A stretch of 32,499 nucleotides of DNA from an uncultured bacterium (GTDB taxonomy: Bacteria; Pseudomonadota; Gammaproteobacteria; Burkholderiales; CAIKXV01). This document shows positions 6,915 to 14,512 of the stretch, one piece after another; position 1 is the first letter of the stretch; each line of letters begins with the position of its first letter. Below the pieces are notes generated by a model that was not told the DNA's origin, made no database searches, and saw only the letters and a list, made by a program, of their open reading frames with translations. A program made the position numbers and the translations under genes. The stretch is from positions 1 through 32,499 of the forward strand of contig CAIQON010000134.1 in NCBI GenBank assembly GCA_903873475.1. Direction: 5' to 3'.

Positions 6915-9911
6915 TCAGCGCCCGTTATCGGTTGCCAGCGCACGCTCCAGCACGCGCGCCACATGCACCGCCCCGCGCTGCGCACCGTCACGGATCTGGT
7001 GCCGGCAACTGGTGCCATCAGCCACGAGCAGTGCATCGCTGGCAGCTGCGCGCATCTTCGGCAGCACCGACAGTTCGCCGATCTTCATCGACGTCTCGTA
7101 GTGCTCGGCCTCGTAGCCGAAGCTGCCGGCCATGCCGCAGCAGGTCGCCTCGATCGTCTCGACCGACAGGCCCGGCACCAGGCGCAGCACCTGCTCGACC
7201 GCCGGCATGGCGTCGAATGCCTTCTGGTGGCAGTGGCCGTGCAGCACCACCTTCGTCTGCTCGATCGCCTTCAGCGGCAGTTGCAGGCGGCCGGCCGACA
7301 GTTCGCGCGCGAGGAATTCCTCGAACAGGAATGACGCTGCACCGACCGGGCCGGCTTCGGCCTTCGGCAGCATCGACTGCCACTCGTCGCGCAGTCCCAG
7401 CAGGCACGACGGCTCCAGGCCGACCACCGGCACGCCGCGCTCGACGTACGGCTTCAGCGCATCGAGCGACCGCCGTGCCTCGGCCTTCGCCTCGTCGACC
7501 AGGCCGGCCGACAGGAAGGTGCGGCCACAGCACAGCGGCCGGTCACCGTCGGCAGCCTTCGCCGTGTGCACCGTGTAGCCGGCGGCCTGCAGCACCGCGA
7601 CCGCCGCGCGGGCGTTCTCCGGTTCGAAGTAGCGGTTGAACGTGTCGACCAGCAGCACGACCTCGCGTCCCGCTTGCGGCGCGGCGGCCGCACCCTGCCC
7701 GCCAGCGGCCGCTTCGCGATCATGGAAGGGCTGGCGATGCCAGGTCGGCAGCGCGCGCCTTGCGCTCAGGCCGGTGAACTTCTCCGACAGGGCGGCAGCA
7801 CCGGGCAGCGCGTTGCGCAGGTTCATCAGCCCGGAGAAACGCGAGGCGAGCGGCGCATAGCGCGGCAGGAACGCCACGAGCCGGTCGCGCAGGGTCAGGC
7901 CGTGCTTCTTCTTGTAGTGGCCGAGGAACTCGACCTTCATCTTCGCCATGTCGACGCCGGTCGGGCACTCGCGCTTGCAGCCCTTGCACGACACGCACAG
8001 CTCCATCGTGCGGTACATCTCTTCGGAGGTGAACGCGTCGGGACCGAGTTGCCCGGAGATCGCCAGGCGCAGCGTGTTCGCGCGGCCACGGGTGAGGTGC
8101 TGTTCGTCGCCGGTGGCGCGATACGACGGGCACATCGTGCCAGCGTCGAACTTGCGGCAGTGGCCGTTGTTGTTGCACGCCTCTATCGCCTTCGAGAACC
8201 CGGCGCTGCGTGCGCCGGGCGCAGTCGCGTCTTCGGTCGCGTCGCTCCAGTCGAGGGCGGTGTCGATCGGGTCAGCCGCGTAGCCGGGCTTGAACCGGTA
8301 CAGCGTGCGGTCGTCCTGCTTCGGCGGCCGCACGATCTTGCCGGGATTGAGCAGCCCGCGCGGATCGAACAGGTCCTTCACCTCCTCGAACGCCCGGGTG
8401 AGCTTCGAACCGTAGAACGGTTCGATCCACTCGGAACGCACGAGTCCGTCCCCATGCTCTCCGGAGTAGGCGCCCTTGTACTCGCGCACCAGCGCCATCG
8501 CTTCCTCGGCGATCGCGCGCATCTGGGTCGCACCCTCGCGCCGCATGTCGAGGATCGGACGTACATGCAGGCAGCCCACCGACGCATGTGCATACCAGGT
8601 GCCGGTGGTGCCGTTGCGGTGGAACACCTCGGTCAGGCGCGAGGTGTAGTCGGCCAGGTGCTCGAGCGGCACCGCGCAGTCCTCGATGAACGACACCGGC
8701 TTGCCGTCGCCCTTCATCGACATCATGATGTTCAGGCCTGCCTTGCGCACGTCCCACAGTTCTTTCTGCAGCTTCGCATCGGTGATCTCGACCACGCCGC
8801 CCGGCAGCCCGAGCTGGTCGGCCATGAGTTCGCTCAGCTGCTTGAGGCGGCGCAGGTTCTCGGCCTGGTTCTCGGGCGAGCCGTCGCCGGCGAACTCGAC
8901 CAGCAGGATCGCGTCCGGGTCGCCCTGGACACAGCGCTCGACGATCGGCAGGAAGGCAGGGTTGGAGCGTGCGAGCCCGATCATCGTTCGATCGACCGCC
9001 TCGACTGCGACCGGGCCGAGCTTCACGATGTGCTGCGCCGCGTCCATCGCCTGCCGGAACGTCGGGAAGTGGCAGATCCCGAGCGCCTTGTGCACCGGCA
9101 GCGGGGAGAGCTTCAGCTTGATGCGGCGCGAGTAGGCCAGCGTGCCCTCGGACCCGACCAGCAGGTGCGCCATGTTGAAGCCGGGCTGCACCAGCCGGTT
9201 CAGGTTGTAGCCGGCGACGTTGCGGATCACATCCGGGTAGCGGAACGCGATCTCTTCCAGTTCGCGCCTGACGATCGACTGCACCTGGTCGACGAGGCCG
9301 CGATACACCGGGTGCGCTGGCGCCGACTCGTCGAACATGAATGCATCGCCGGCTGCGGTGATCGCCTCGACTGCGAGCACGTTGTCGACCATGTTGCCGT
9401 AGTGGATCGAGCGCGAGCCGCAGCTGTTGTTGCCGGTCATGCCGCCGATGGTTGCCTGCGCGCTGGTCGACACGTCGACCGGATACCAGAGGCCGTGCGG
9501 CTTGAGCCATGCGTTCAGGTGGTCGAGCACGATGCCCGGCTGTACCCACACCGTGCGCGCCGCCTTGTCGAACTCGAGCACCTGGTTCACGTGGCGCGAC
9601 AGGTCGATCACCAGTGCGGCGCCGACGGTCTGGCCGCACTGCGAAGTGCCGCCGCCGCGCGGCATTACCGGGATGCCCTGGTCGAGCGCGATGCGGAACG
9701 CGGTCTCGGCATCGCGTTCGTTCCTGGGTATCACCACGCCGACCGGGTCGACCTGGTAGATCGACGCATCGGTCGAGTAGCGTCCGCGCGAGAAGCGGTC
9801 GAACAGCACCTCGCCTTCGATCTCGCGCCGAAGCAGGTCGGCAAGCGCTCCGTCGCCGCGGCGCGGGTGGAAGTGGACGGTGAATTCCCCGGGTCGTGCA
9901 GGCGCGTTCAT
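6915..9911 (-). CDS. FAD/Fe-S 2-hydroxyacid dehydrogenase, YdiJ type
   Basis: A 998-residue fusion of three parts. Residues ~40-280 are a PCMH-type FAD-binding domain (RGGGTS at 85-90, GNNSCGSRS further on) and ~280-540 the FAD-linked oxidase C-terminal domain (EHGDGLVRSEWIEPFYG). A ferredoxin-like segment follows with CNNNGHCRKFDAGTMCPSYR and C639-x2-C642-x2-C645-x3-C649. The C-terminal third has two CCG-domain motifs (CCG at 794 and 924), as in GlpC/LutA-like subunits. The order and length match E. coli YdiJ and the bacterial D-2-hydroxyglutarate dehydrogenases, which oxidise D-2-hydroxyglutarate (and sometimes D-lactate) and pass electrons to the respiratory chain. Exact substrate cannot be fixed from sequence. 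No clear ribosome site precedes ATG 9911, 19 nt after the DsbA-like gene. Confidence 0.9.
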   Translation of the reverse strand: MNAPARPGEFTVHFHPRRGDGALADLLRREIEGEVLFDRFSRGRYSTDASIYQVDPVGVVIPRNERDAETAFRIALDQGIPVMPRGGGTSQCGQTVGAALVIDLSRHVNQVLEFDKAARTVWVQPGIVLDHLNAWLKPHGLWYPVDVSTSAQATIGGMTGNNSCGSRSIHYGNMVDNVLAVEAITAAGDAFMFDESAPAHPVYRGLVDQVQSIVRRELEEIAFRYPDVIRNVAGYNLNRLVQPGFNMAHLLVGSEGTLAYSRRIKLKLSPLPVHKALGICHFPTFRQAMDAAQHIVKLGPVAVEAVDRTMIGLARSNPAFLPIVERCVQGDPDAILLVEFAGDGSPENQAENLRRLKQLSELMADQLGLPGGVVEITDAKLQKELWDVRKAGLNIMMSMKGDGKPVSFIEDCAVPLEHLADYTSRLTEVFHRNGTTGTWYAHASVGCLHVRPILDMRREGATQMRAIAEEAMALVREYKGAYSGEHGDGLVRSEWIEPFYGSKLTRAFEEVKDLFDPRGLLNPGKIVRPPKQDDRTLYRFKPGYAADPIDTALDWSDATEDATAPGARSAGFSKAIEACNNNGHCRKFDAGTMCPSYRATGDEQHLTRGRANTLRLAISGQLGPDAFTSEEMYRTMELCVSCKGCKRECPTGVDMAKMKVEFLGHYKKKHGLTLRDRLVAFLPRYAPLASRFSGLMNLRNALPGAAALSEKFTGLSARRALPTWHRQPFHDREAAAGGQGAAAAPQAGREVVLLVDTFNRYFEPENARAAVAVLQAAGYTVHTAKAADGDRPLCCGRTFLSAGLVDEAKAEARRSLDALKPYVERGVPVVGLEPSCLLGLRDEWQSMLPKAEAGPVGAASFLFEEFLARELSAGRLQLPLKAIEQTKVVLHGHCHQKAFDAMPAVEQVLRLVPGLSVETIEATCCGMAGSFGYEAEHYETSMKIGELSVLPKMRAAASDALLVADGTSCRHQIRDGAQRGAVHVARVLERALATDNGR

Positions 9912-9930
9912 TCGAGTGTCGTGTCCGTGT

Positions 9931-10638
9931 TCAGGCCGGCTGTGCCGGCTCGGTGTCGTCGGGCTTCGTGCTGGCGATCATCGCCTCCACCAGCGCCTGC
10001 GCTTCCTGCGCGCCGGACACCGCGTAGCGGCGATTGAAGATGAAGAAGGGCACGCCTTCGACGCCCATGCGTCGGGCCTGCAGGTCGGCGTCATCGATCG
10101 CGCGCAACGCGTCTGGGTCGGCCAGGTGCGCGCGGGCACGCTGCGGATCGAGGCCGGCAGCCTCGGCGACCGCCACCAGCGTGTCGGTGTCGGTGAGGTC
10201 GCGGCCGTCGATGAAGTAGGCGCGCATCATCGCTTCCTTGACCTCGGGCTGGACGCCGAGCTCGGCGGCAAACGCGATCAGCGCATGCGCGGCCTTCGTG
10301 TTCGGCTGGCGCAGGATGCGGTCGAACGCGAAGTCGATACCGACCGTCCTGCCGACGCCAGACACACGGGCGTAGACATCCGCGCTGGAACGGCCGCCCC
10401 ATTTGCGCGCGACATAGTCCGCCCGCGGCATGCCCTCGGGTGGCAGGTCCGGATTCAACTGGAAGGGATGGAAGCTGACCTTCGGTGCCGGCGCGCCGGG
10501 GCAGGCCCGGGCGTACAGTTCCAGCGCCGTCTCCAGGCGGCGCTTGCCGATGTAGCACCAGGGACAGACCACGTCCGAGACCACCTCGATCGTCAGCGGT
10601 TCCATGCCATCGGTGTTGCCGTCGGTATCCGTATCCAT
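9931..10638 (-). CDS. FrnE-like DsbA-family thiol oxidoreductase
   Basis: A 235-residue thioredoxin-fold protein without signal peptide, so presumably cytosolic, unlike true DsbA. The redox motif C25-P-W-C28 lies in EVVSDVVCPWCYIGKRRLE, followed by the helical insert (QLNPDLPPEGMPRADYVARKWG) and the cis-Pro loop GVEGVPFFIFN, all typical of the FrnE/2-hydroxychromene-2-carboxylate isomerase-like group. Its likely role is thiol-disulfide exchange. The start overlaps the stop of the GntR gene by one base (TGATG), so translation is probably coupled. The first eleven residues (MDTDTDGNTDG) are low-complexity and atypical; ATG 10605 would give a start just before the domain but has no ribosome site. 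Confidence 0.9.
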   Translation of the reverse strand: MDTDTDGNTDGMEPLTIEVVSDVVCPWCYIGKRRLETALELYARACPGAPAPKVSFHPFQLNPDLPPEGMPRADYVARKWGGRSSADVYARVSGVGRTVGIDFAFDRILRQPNTKAAHALIAFAAELGVQPEVKEAMMRAYFIDGRDLTDTDTLVAVAEAAGLDPQRARAHLADPDALRAIDDADLQARRMGVEGVPFFIFNRRYAVSGAQEAQALVEAMIASTKPDDTEPAQPA

Positions 10639-11324
10639 CAGCCAGCCTCCGGTTTGACCTGCGGGGCATCGAGCGCATCGAGCACCATCACCAGCTTGTG
10701 CGCGAGGTGGTCGCGCAGGATTGAGCCCAGGCGCGCGCCGTCGCGTGCGCCCAGGGCATCGAGCATCGTTTCGTGCTCGCGCACGGCCTGCTGCCAGCGT
10801 TCACCGGACAGGTTCGCCATGTAGCGTACCCGCTGCACCTTCGCGTTGAGCGCCCGCCACGACTGCACCAGCGTCGCATTGCCGGTGAACTCGACCAGAC
10901 GGGCGTGGATGTCCTGGTTGCAACGGAAGTAGGCGGCCAGATCGCCTCGCACCTGGTGCAGCACCATCGCGTAGTGCAGCGCGCGGATCTCCGCCACCTG
11001 CGCGTCAGTCGCCTGCGCGCACACCAGTTCCCCCGCCAGGGCCTCGAGCGCGCCGAGCACGAGGAAAACTTCCCGGACGCGCGGCGCGTCGATCAGGGCC
11101 ACGAACGCGCCGCGATTGGGCTGCAGTTCCACCAGACCCTCGGACGCCAGGAACTTGATCGCCTCGCGCAGCGGCGTGCGCGAGATGCCCAGATGCTCCG
11201 CCAGCACCCGCTCGTTCAGCTTCATCCCCGGCGCGAGTTCGCCCTGGATGATCATGTCGCGCAGCCGATCGATGCCGGCAACGTGCAGCAGGCGGCGCTC
11301 GACGGGAAGCGGGGCAGTATCCAT
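10638..11324 (-). CDS. GntR-family regulator, FadR/FCD type
   Basis: A 228-residue transcription factor. Residues ~10-75 form the winged helix-turn-helix (LNERVLAEHLGISRTPLREAIKFLASEGLVELQPNRGAFV) and ~85-215 an all-helical FCD effector domain. Histidines in IHARLVEF, REHETML and LRDHLAHKL sit where the family binds a metal that contacts a carboxylate ligand. It is the first gene of the minus-strand operon with the FrnE-like, YdiJ-like and MATE genes. A TTGCATGCAATCG box overlaps its own putative -10, and a near-copy overlaps the divergent aminotransferase promoter, so autoregulation and control of both directions are likely. ATG 11324 is chosen; an in-frame TTG at 11360 would lie inside the box. 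Confidence 0.92.
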   Translation of the reverse strand: MDTAPLPVERRLLHVAGIDRLRDMIIQGELAPGMKLNERVLAEHLGISRTPLREAIKFLASEGLVELQPNRGAFVALIDAPRVREVFLVLGALEALAGELVCAQATDAQVAEIRALHYAMVLHQVRGDLAAYFRCNQDIHARLVEFTGNATLVQSWRALNAKVQRVRYMANLSGERWQQAVREHETMLDALGARDGARLGSILRDHLAHKLVMVLDALDAPQVKPEAG

Positions 11325-11340
11325 GCACCAGAACCTATCC

Positions 11341-11370
11341 CGATTGCATGCAAAATGCAATCCACCTCAA
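11341..11370 (-). promoter_or_regulatory. Putative GntR-gene promoter with overlapping operator box
   Basis: On the minus strand TTGAGG (11370-11365) and TGCAAT (11348-11343) are separated by 16 bp, a fair sigma-70-like arrangement that would start transcription roughly 12 nt before the GntR ATG. The box TTGCATGCAATCG (11353-11341) covers the -10 and contains the perfect palindrome TTGCATGCAA, a plausible site for a dimeric GntR/FCD regulator. The same 13-mer with one change is found at 11536-11548. Confidence 0.5.
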
Positions 11371-11527
11371 ACCCGGGTCAGACACGGATTTCCCGAGGAT
11401 AGCCGGGGCCTGGACCCCGGGGTCGGCCTCTGGCATCTGACCCCGGTTTGTAACGACTTCTGGAAATCCGTGTCTGACCCGGGTTTTGCTGCACGCTTCT
11501 GGAAATCCGTGTCTGACCCGGGTTTTG
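11369..11527. repeat. Cluster of 32-bp direct repeats with an inverted copy
   Basis: Two perfect 32-bp direct repeats lie at 11457-11488 and 11496-11527 (period 39); their core starts GGAAATCCGTGTCTGACCCG. A 25-bp reverse-complement copy of the core is at 11369-11393, a shortened variant (TCTGACCCCGGTTTG) at 11436-11450, and a perfect 12-bp palindrome GACCCCGGGGTC at 11413-11424. The inverted copy could pair with either direct copy to form a 25-bp stem. The cluster sits between the two divergent promoters. It resembles REP-like intergenic elements, but no transposase is nearby and I cannot name a family. Small open frames here merely translate the repeats. Confidence 0.8.
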
Positions 11528-11529
11528 GG

Positions 11530-11558
11530 TTGACTTTGCATACAATCGTGCCTACTGT
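11530..11558 (+). promoter_or_regulatory. Putative aminotransferase promoter with operator box in spacer
   Basis: TTGACT (11530-11535) is a good -35, followed after 17 bp by TACTGT (11553-11558), a weak -10. The spacer contains TTGCATACAATCG (11536-11548), identical at 12 of 13 positions to the box over the GntR-gene promoter. Alternatively TACAAT (11541-11546) is the -10 with a poor -35. Either way a protein bound to the box would block polymerase. Confidence 0.5.
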
Positions 11559-11596
11559 CTGGGACCCCATTCAGCAGTTCGTTCGAGGAGAGTTCG

Positions 11597-12811
11597 ATGC
11601 CCACCCCCGCCGGCCGCCATTTCCTGCAGATCCCGGGGCCCTCGAACGTGCCCGACCGCGTCCTGCGCGCGATCGACCGGCCGACGATCGACCACCGCGG
11701 GCCGGAGTTCCAGCAACTGGGGCTGGCGGTGCTGGGCGGGCTGAAGACGATCTTCCGTACCGAGCATCCGGTGATCATGTTCCCGGCCTCGGGCACGGGC
11801 GGCTGGGAAGCCGCCCTGGTGAACACGCTGTCGGCCGGGGACAAGGTCCTGATGTACGAGACCGGCCATTTCGCATCCTTGTGGAAAGCCATCGCCGAGC
11901 GGCTCGGGCTGGTGCCGGAATTCCTGGCGGTGGGCGACGACTCCTGGCGCCGCGGTGCCGACCCGGCGGCGATCGAGGCACGCCTCGCGTCCGACCGGAA
12001 GCACGAGATCAAGGCGGTCTGCGTGGTGCACAACGAGACCTCGACCGGGGTCACCTCGCACATCGACCAGGTGCGCAAGGCGATCGACCGTGCCGGCCAC
12101 CCGGCGCTGCTGATGGTCGATACCATCTCGGGGCTCGGTTCGATCGACTACCGCCACGACGAGTGGGGCGTGGACGTCACCGTCGCGGGCTCGCAGAAGG
12201 GCATGATGCTGCCGCCCGGGCTGTCGTTCAACGCAGTGTCGCCGAAGGCACTCGAAGCGGCGAAGGCCTCGAAGCTGCCGAAGTCGTTCTGGAGCTGGCA
12301 GGAGATGCTCGGGCCGAACCGCAACGGCTTCTTCCCTTACACGCCGTCCACCAACCTGATGTACGGGCTGCGCGAAGCGATCGCGATGATGCATGAAGAA
12401 GGGCTCGACAACGTGTTCGCCCGCCACCAGCGGCATGCCGAAGCCACCCGCCGCGCGGTGCGCGCATGGGGCCTCGAGATCCAGTGCCTGAACGAGGACG
12501 AGCATTCGCCGGTGCTGACCGCCGTGCGCATGCCCGAGGGTCACGACGAAGCTGCCTTCCGCAAGGTGGTGCTGCAGCACTTCGACATGTCGCTCGGCAG
12601 CGGCCTGGGCAAGGTGACGGGCAAGGTCTTCCGCATCGGCCACCTCGGCGACTTCAACGACCTGACGCTGGTCGGCACGCTGGCCGGCGTCGGCATGGGG
12701 CTCGAACTTGCCGGCATCCCGCACGACAAGGGCGGCGTGACCGCCGCGATGAACTACCTGGCCGAAGCGCACAAGGCCGCGCCTGCGGGAACCTTCGTCA
12801 CCCGAAGCTGA
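11597..12811 (+). CDS. Alanine/serine-glyoxylate-type aminotransferase
   Basis: A 404-residue class V PLP-dependent aminotransferase of the AGXT/SGAT/PucG group, which moves an amino group from serine, alanine or ureidoglycine to glyoxylate. Visible landmarks: IPGPSNVPDRVLRA and IDHRGPEF near the N-terminus, the phosphate-binding SGTGGWEA (65-72), HNETSTGV (145-152), the PLP-ring aspartate D175 in LLMVDTISGLGS, and the Schiff-base lysine K201 in AGSQKGMMLPPGL. GAGGAGAG 5 nt upstream of ATG 11597 is a strong ribosome site. It is divergent from the GntR gene and shares its 13-bp box. The sulfatase gene follows after 24 nt. Which donor is used cannot be told from sequence; serine-glyoxylate or ureidoglycine-glyoxylate activity are both possible. 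Confidence 0.9.
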   Translation: MPTPAGRHFLQIPGPSNVPDRVLRAIDRPTIDHRGPEFQQLGLAVLGGLKTIFRTEHPVIMFPASGTGGWEAALVNTLSAGDKVLMYETGHFASLWKAIAERLGLVPEFLAVGDDSWRRGADPAAIEARLASDRKHEIKAVCVVHNETSTGVTSHIDQVRKAIDRAGHPALLMVDTISGLGSIDYRHDEWGVDVTVAGSQKGMMLPPGLSFNAVSPKALEAAKASKLPKSFWSWQEMLGPNRNGFFPYTPSTNLMYGLREAIAMMHEEGLDNVFARHQRHAEATRRAVRAWGLEIQCLNEDEHSPVLTAVRMPEGHDEAAFRKVVLQHFDMSLGSGLGKVTGKVFRIGHLGDFNDLTLVGTLAGVGMGLELAGIPHDKGGVTAAMNYLAEAHKAAPAGTFVTRS

Positions 12812-12835
12812 GACCGCGCCTCGAAAGACATCCAG

Positions 12836-14392
12836 ATGGCCGCCACCCCGCCCGGCAGCACCGGTGCACGTCCGCTGAACGTGCTCTTCATCACCTCCGA
12901 CCAGCAGCGTGGTGACTGCTTCGGCTTCGAAGGACGGAAGGTCAAGACGCCCCACCTCGACCTGCTGGCGCGGCAGGGCACCCGCTTCTCGACCTGCATC
13001 ACGCCGAGCAACGTCTGCCAGCCGTCGCGCGCATCGATCCTCACCGGCCTGCTGCCGATGAACCACGGCGTGTGGGACAACGGCGTCGATCTCGATCCGG
13101 CGATCGGCGCAGCCGGCTTCGGCGGGCGCTTCGCGCAGGCCGGCTACTCGACCGGATTCATCGGCAAGGCGCACTTCTCGACCAAGCACACCTTCGAGCC
13201 GACCGGCACACCCGAGTGCGAGTTCAGCATGAAGGACTATCCGCCCGGCTGGGCCGGCCCGTACATGGGCTTCGAGCATGTGGAACTCGTGGTCGAAGGA
13301 CACAACCGCACCCTGCCGCAGAAGCCACCGGGCGGCATGGCCTATGAGCGCTGGTACTACGGCGACGGCCTGGGTGACTGGAAGAACACGCTGTACGAAA
13401 CCCACCTCGCACCGGATGTCGGCGCCGCGCAGACCTGGCATTCGGCGCTGCCGCCCGCCTTCCACAACTCGACCTGGGTCGGCGACCGCACGATCGAGTT
13501 CATGCGCGAGAACAAGGACAAGCCCTTCGTCTGCTGGGCTTCGTTCCCCGACCCGCACCATCCGTTCGACGCGCCCGAACCCTGGAGCCGGATGCACCAT
13601 CCGGACGAGGTCGACCTGCCCTTTCATCGCACGCGCGACCTGGAGCGCCGCCCGTGGTGGCACAAGGCCAGCCTCGAAGGCCAGCCGCAGCTCACCCGCC
13701 CGGACATGCTGGCCCACCGCGCGAAGGGCTCGCGCGTGCCGGCGCAGACCGACGAGCAGATGCGGCACATGATCGCCAACTACTACAGCATGATCTCGCT
13801 GATCGACCACAACGTCGGCCGCATGATGATCGCGCTGCACGACATGGGCCTCGCCGAAAACACGCTGGTGATCTACACCACCGACCATGGCGACTGGCTC
13901 GGCGACCACGGCCTGATCCTCAAGGGCCCGATGATGTACGAAGGCCTGCTGCGCGTCGGCTACATCGTCCGCGGACCGGGCATCCCGACGGGCAAGGTCG
14001 TCGACGACCCGGTCTCGACGCTCGACACCGCGGCCACGCTCTACGACTACTGCAGCATCGACGCCGGCCGCGAACTGCAGGGGCGCAGCCTGCGCCCGCT
14101 CATCGACGGCACAGGCAACCGCGACTTCGCCTGCAACGAATGGAAGCTGCACCCGTCGCGTACCGGCCTCGCACTCGACCTGCGCTGCGTGCGCACGAAG
14201 ACCGCCAAGCTCACGCTGGAGCTCGGCTCCGGCGCCGGCGAGTTGTACGACCTGGCGAACGATCCGCACGAGATGGACAACCTGTTCGGCAATCCGGACC
14301 ATGCGCAGCTGCAGCGCGAACTCACCGAAATGGCGATGAGCCGCCCCCGGGACTGGCAGGAACCGTTGCCTGAGCCGGTGGGGATGGCCTGA
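12836..14392 (+). CDS. Type I sulfatase / phosphonate monoesterase family hydrolase
   Basis: A 518-residue alkaline-phosphatase-fold hydrolase. The sulfatase signature C61-Q-P-S-R (in NVCQPSRASILTG) supplies the cysteine that is converted to formylglycine, so activity needs a formylglycine-generating enzyme or anaerobic sulfatase maturase encoded elsewhere. Metal ligands include D22-Q23 (FITSDQQRGD) and D350-H351 in YTTDHGDWLGDHGL. It has no signal peptide, which points to cytosolic cleavage of an imported sulfate ester or a phosphonate monoester; the family covers both. The C-terminal NEWKLHPSRTGLAL and LYDLANDPHEMDNLFG segments are typical. It is 24 nt after the aminotransferase and likely in the same operon. 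The ribosome site is weak. Confidence 0.9.
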   Translation: MAATPPGSTGARPLNVLFITSDQQRGDCFGFEGRKVKTPHLDLLARQGTRFSTCITPSNVCQPSRASILTGLLPMNHGVWDNGVDLDPAIGAAGFGGRFAQAGYSTGFIGKAHFSTKHTFEPTGTPECEFSMKDYPPGWAGPYMGFEHVELVVEGHNRTLPQKPPGGMAYERWYYGDGLGDWKNTLYETHLAPDVGAAQTWHSALPPAFHNSTWVGDRTIEFMRENKDKPFVCWASFPDPHHPFDAPEPWSRMHHPDEVDLPFHRTRDLERRPWWHKASLEGQPQLTRPDMLAHRAKGSRVPAQTDEQMRHMIANYYSMISLIDHNVGRMMIALHDMGLAENTLVIYTTDHGDWLGDHGLILKGPMMYEGLLRVGYIVRGPGIPTGKVVDDPVSTLDTAATLYDYCSIDAGRELQGRSLRPLIDGTGNRDFACNEWKLHPSRTGLALDLRCVRTKTAKLTLELGSGAGELYDLANDPHEMDNLFGNPDHAQLQRELTEMAMSRPRDWQEPLPEPVGMA

Positions 14393-14418
14393 CTGCGCCG
14401 CGCAGCCTTGGCGCAGTC
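14391..14418 (+). terminator. Hairpin at the sulfatase stop codon
   Basis: GACTGCGCC (14391-14399) pairs perfectly with GGCGCAGTC (14410-14418) across a 10-nt loop, beginning inside the sulfatase stop codon. No T-run follows, so this may end the transcript with Rho or protect its 3' end rather than being a classical intrinsic terminator. Confidence 0.45.
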
Positions 14419-14512
14419 GATCGCTGTCACGGAGAATTCAAGGTGACCGGGATATGATCCCCGCGCGGTCGCAGCATCGTCGGCGCGCAGTGGTCAACCT
14501 CTGGAGTGGTTC

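Noticed and set aside
7566-10037. 823-codon plus-strand open frame opposite the FAD/Fe-S dehydrogenase
   Set aside because: It mirrors the codon pattern of the YdiJ-like gene and has no family resemblance. The same applies to the long antisense frames at 5572-7101 and 11552-14302.
11457-11527. Possible CRISPR array
   Set aside because: Only two direct copies with a 7-bp spacer, plus an inverted copy, and no cas genes. The geometry does not fit.
11367-11570. Small minus-strand frame encoding repeated KPGSDTDFQK
   Set aside because: It translates the intergenic DNA repeats. There is no ribosome site or family match, and the repeat is better explained at DNA level.
14453-14458. TATGAT as a -10 for the Bug gene at 14513
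   Set aside because: No acceptable -35 lies 16-18 bp upstream; the nearest (CTGTCA) is 23 bp away.
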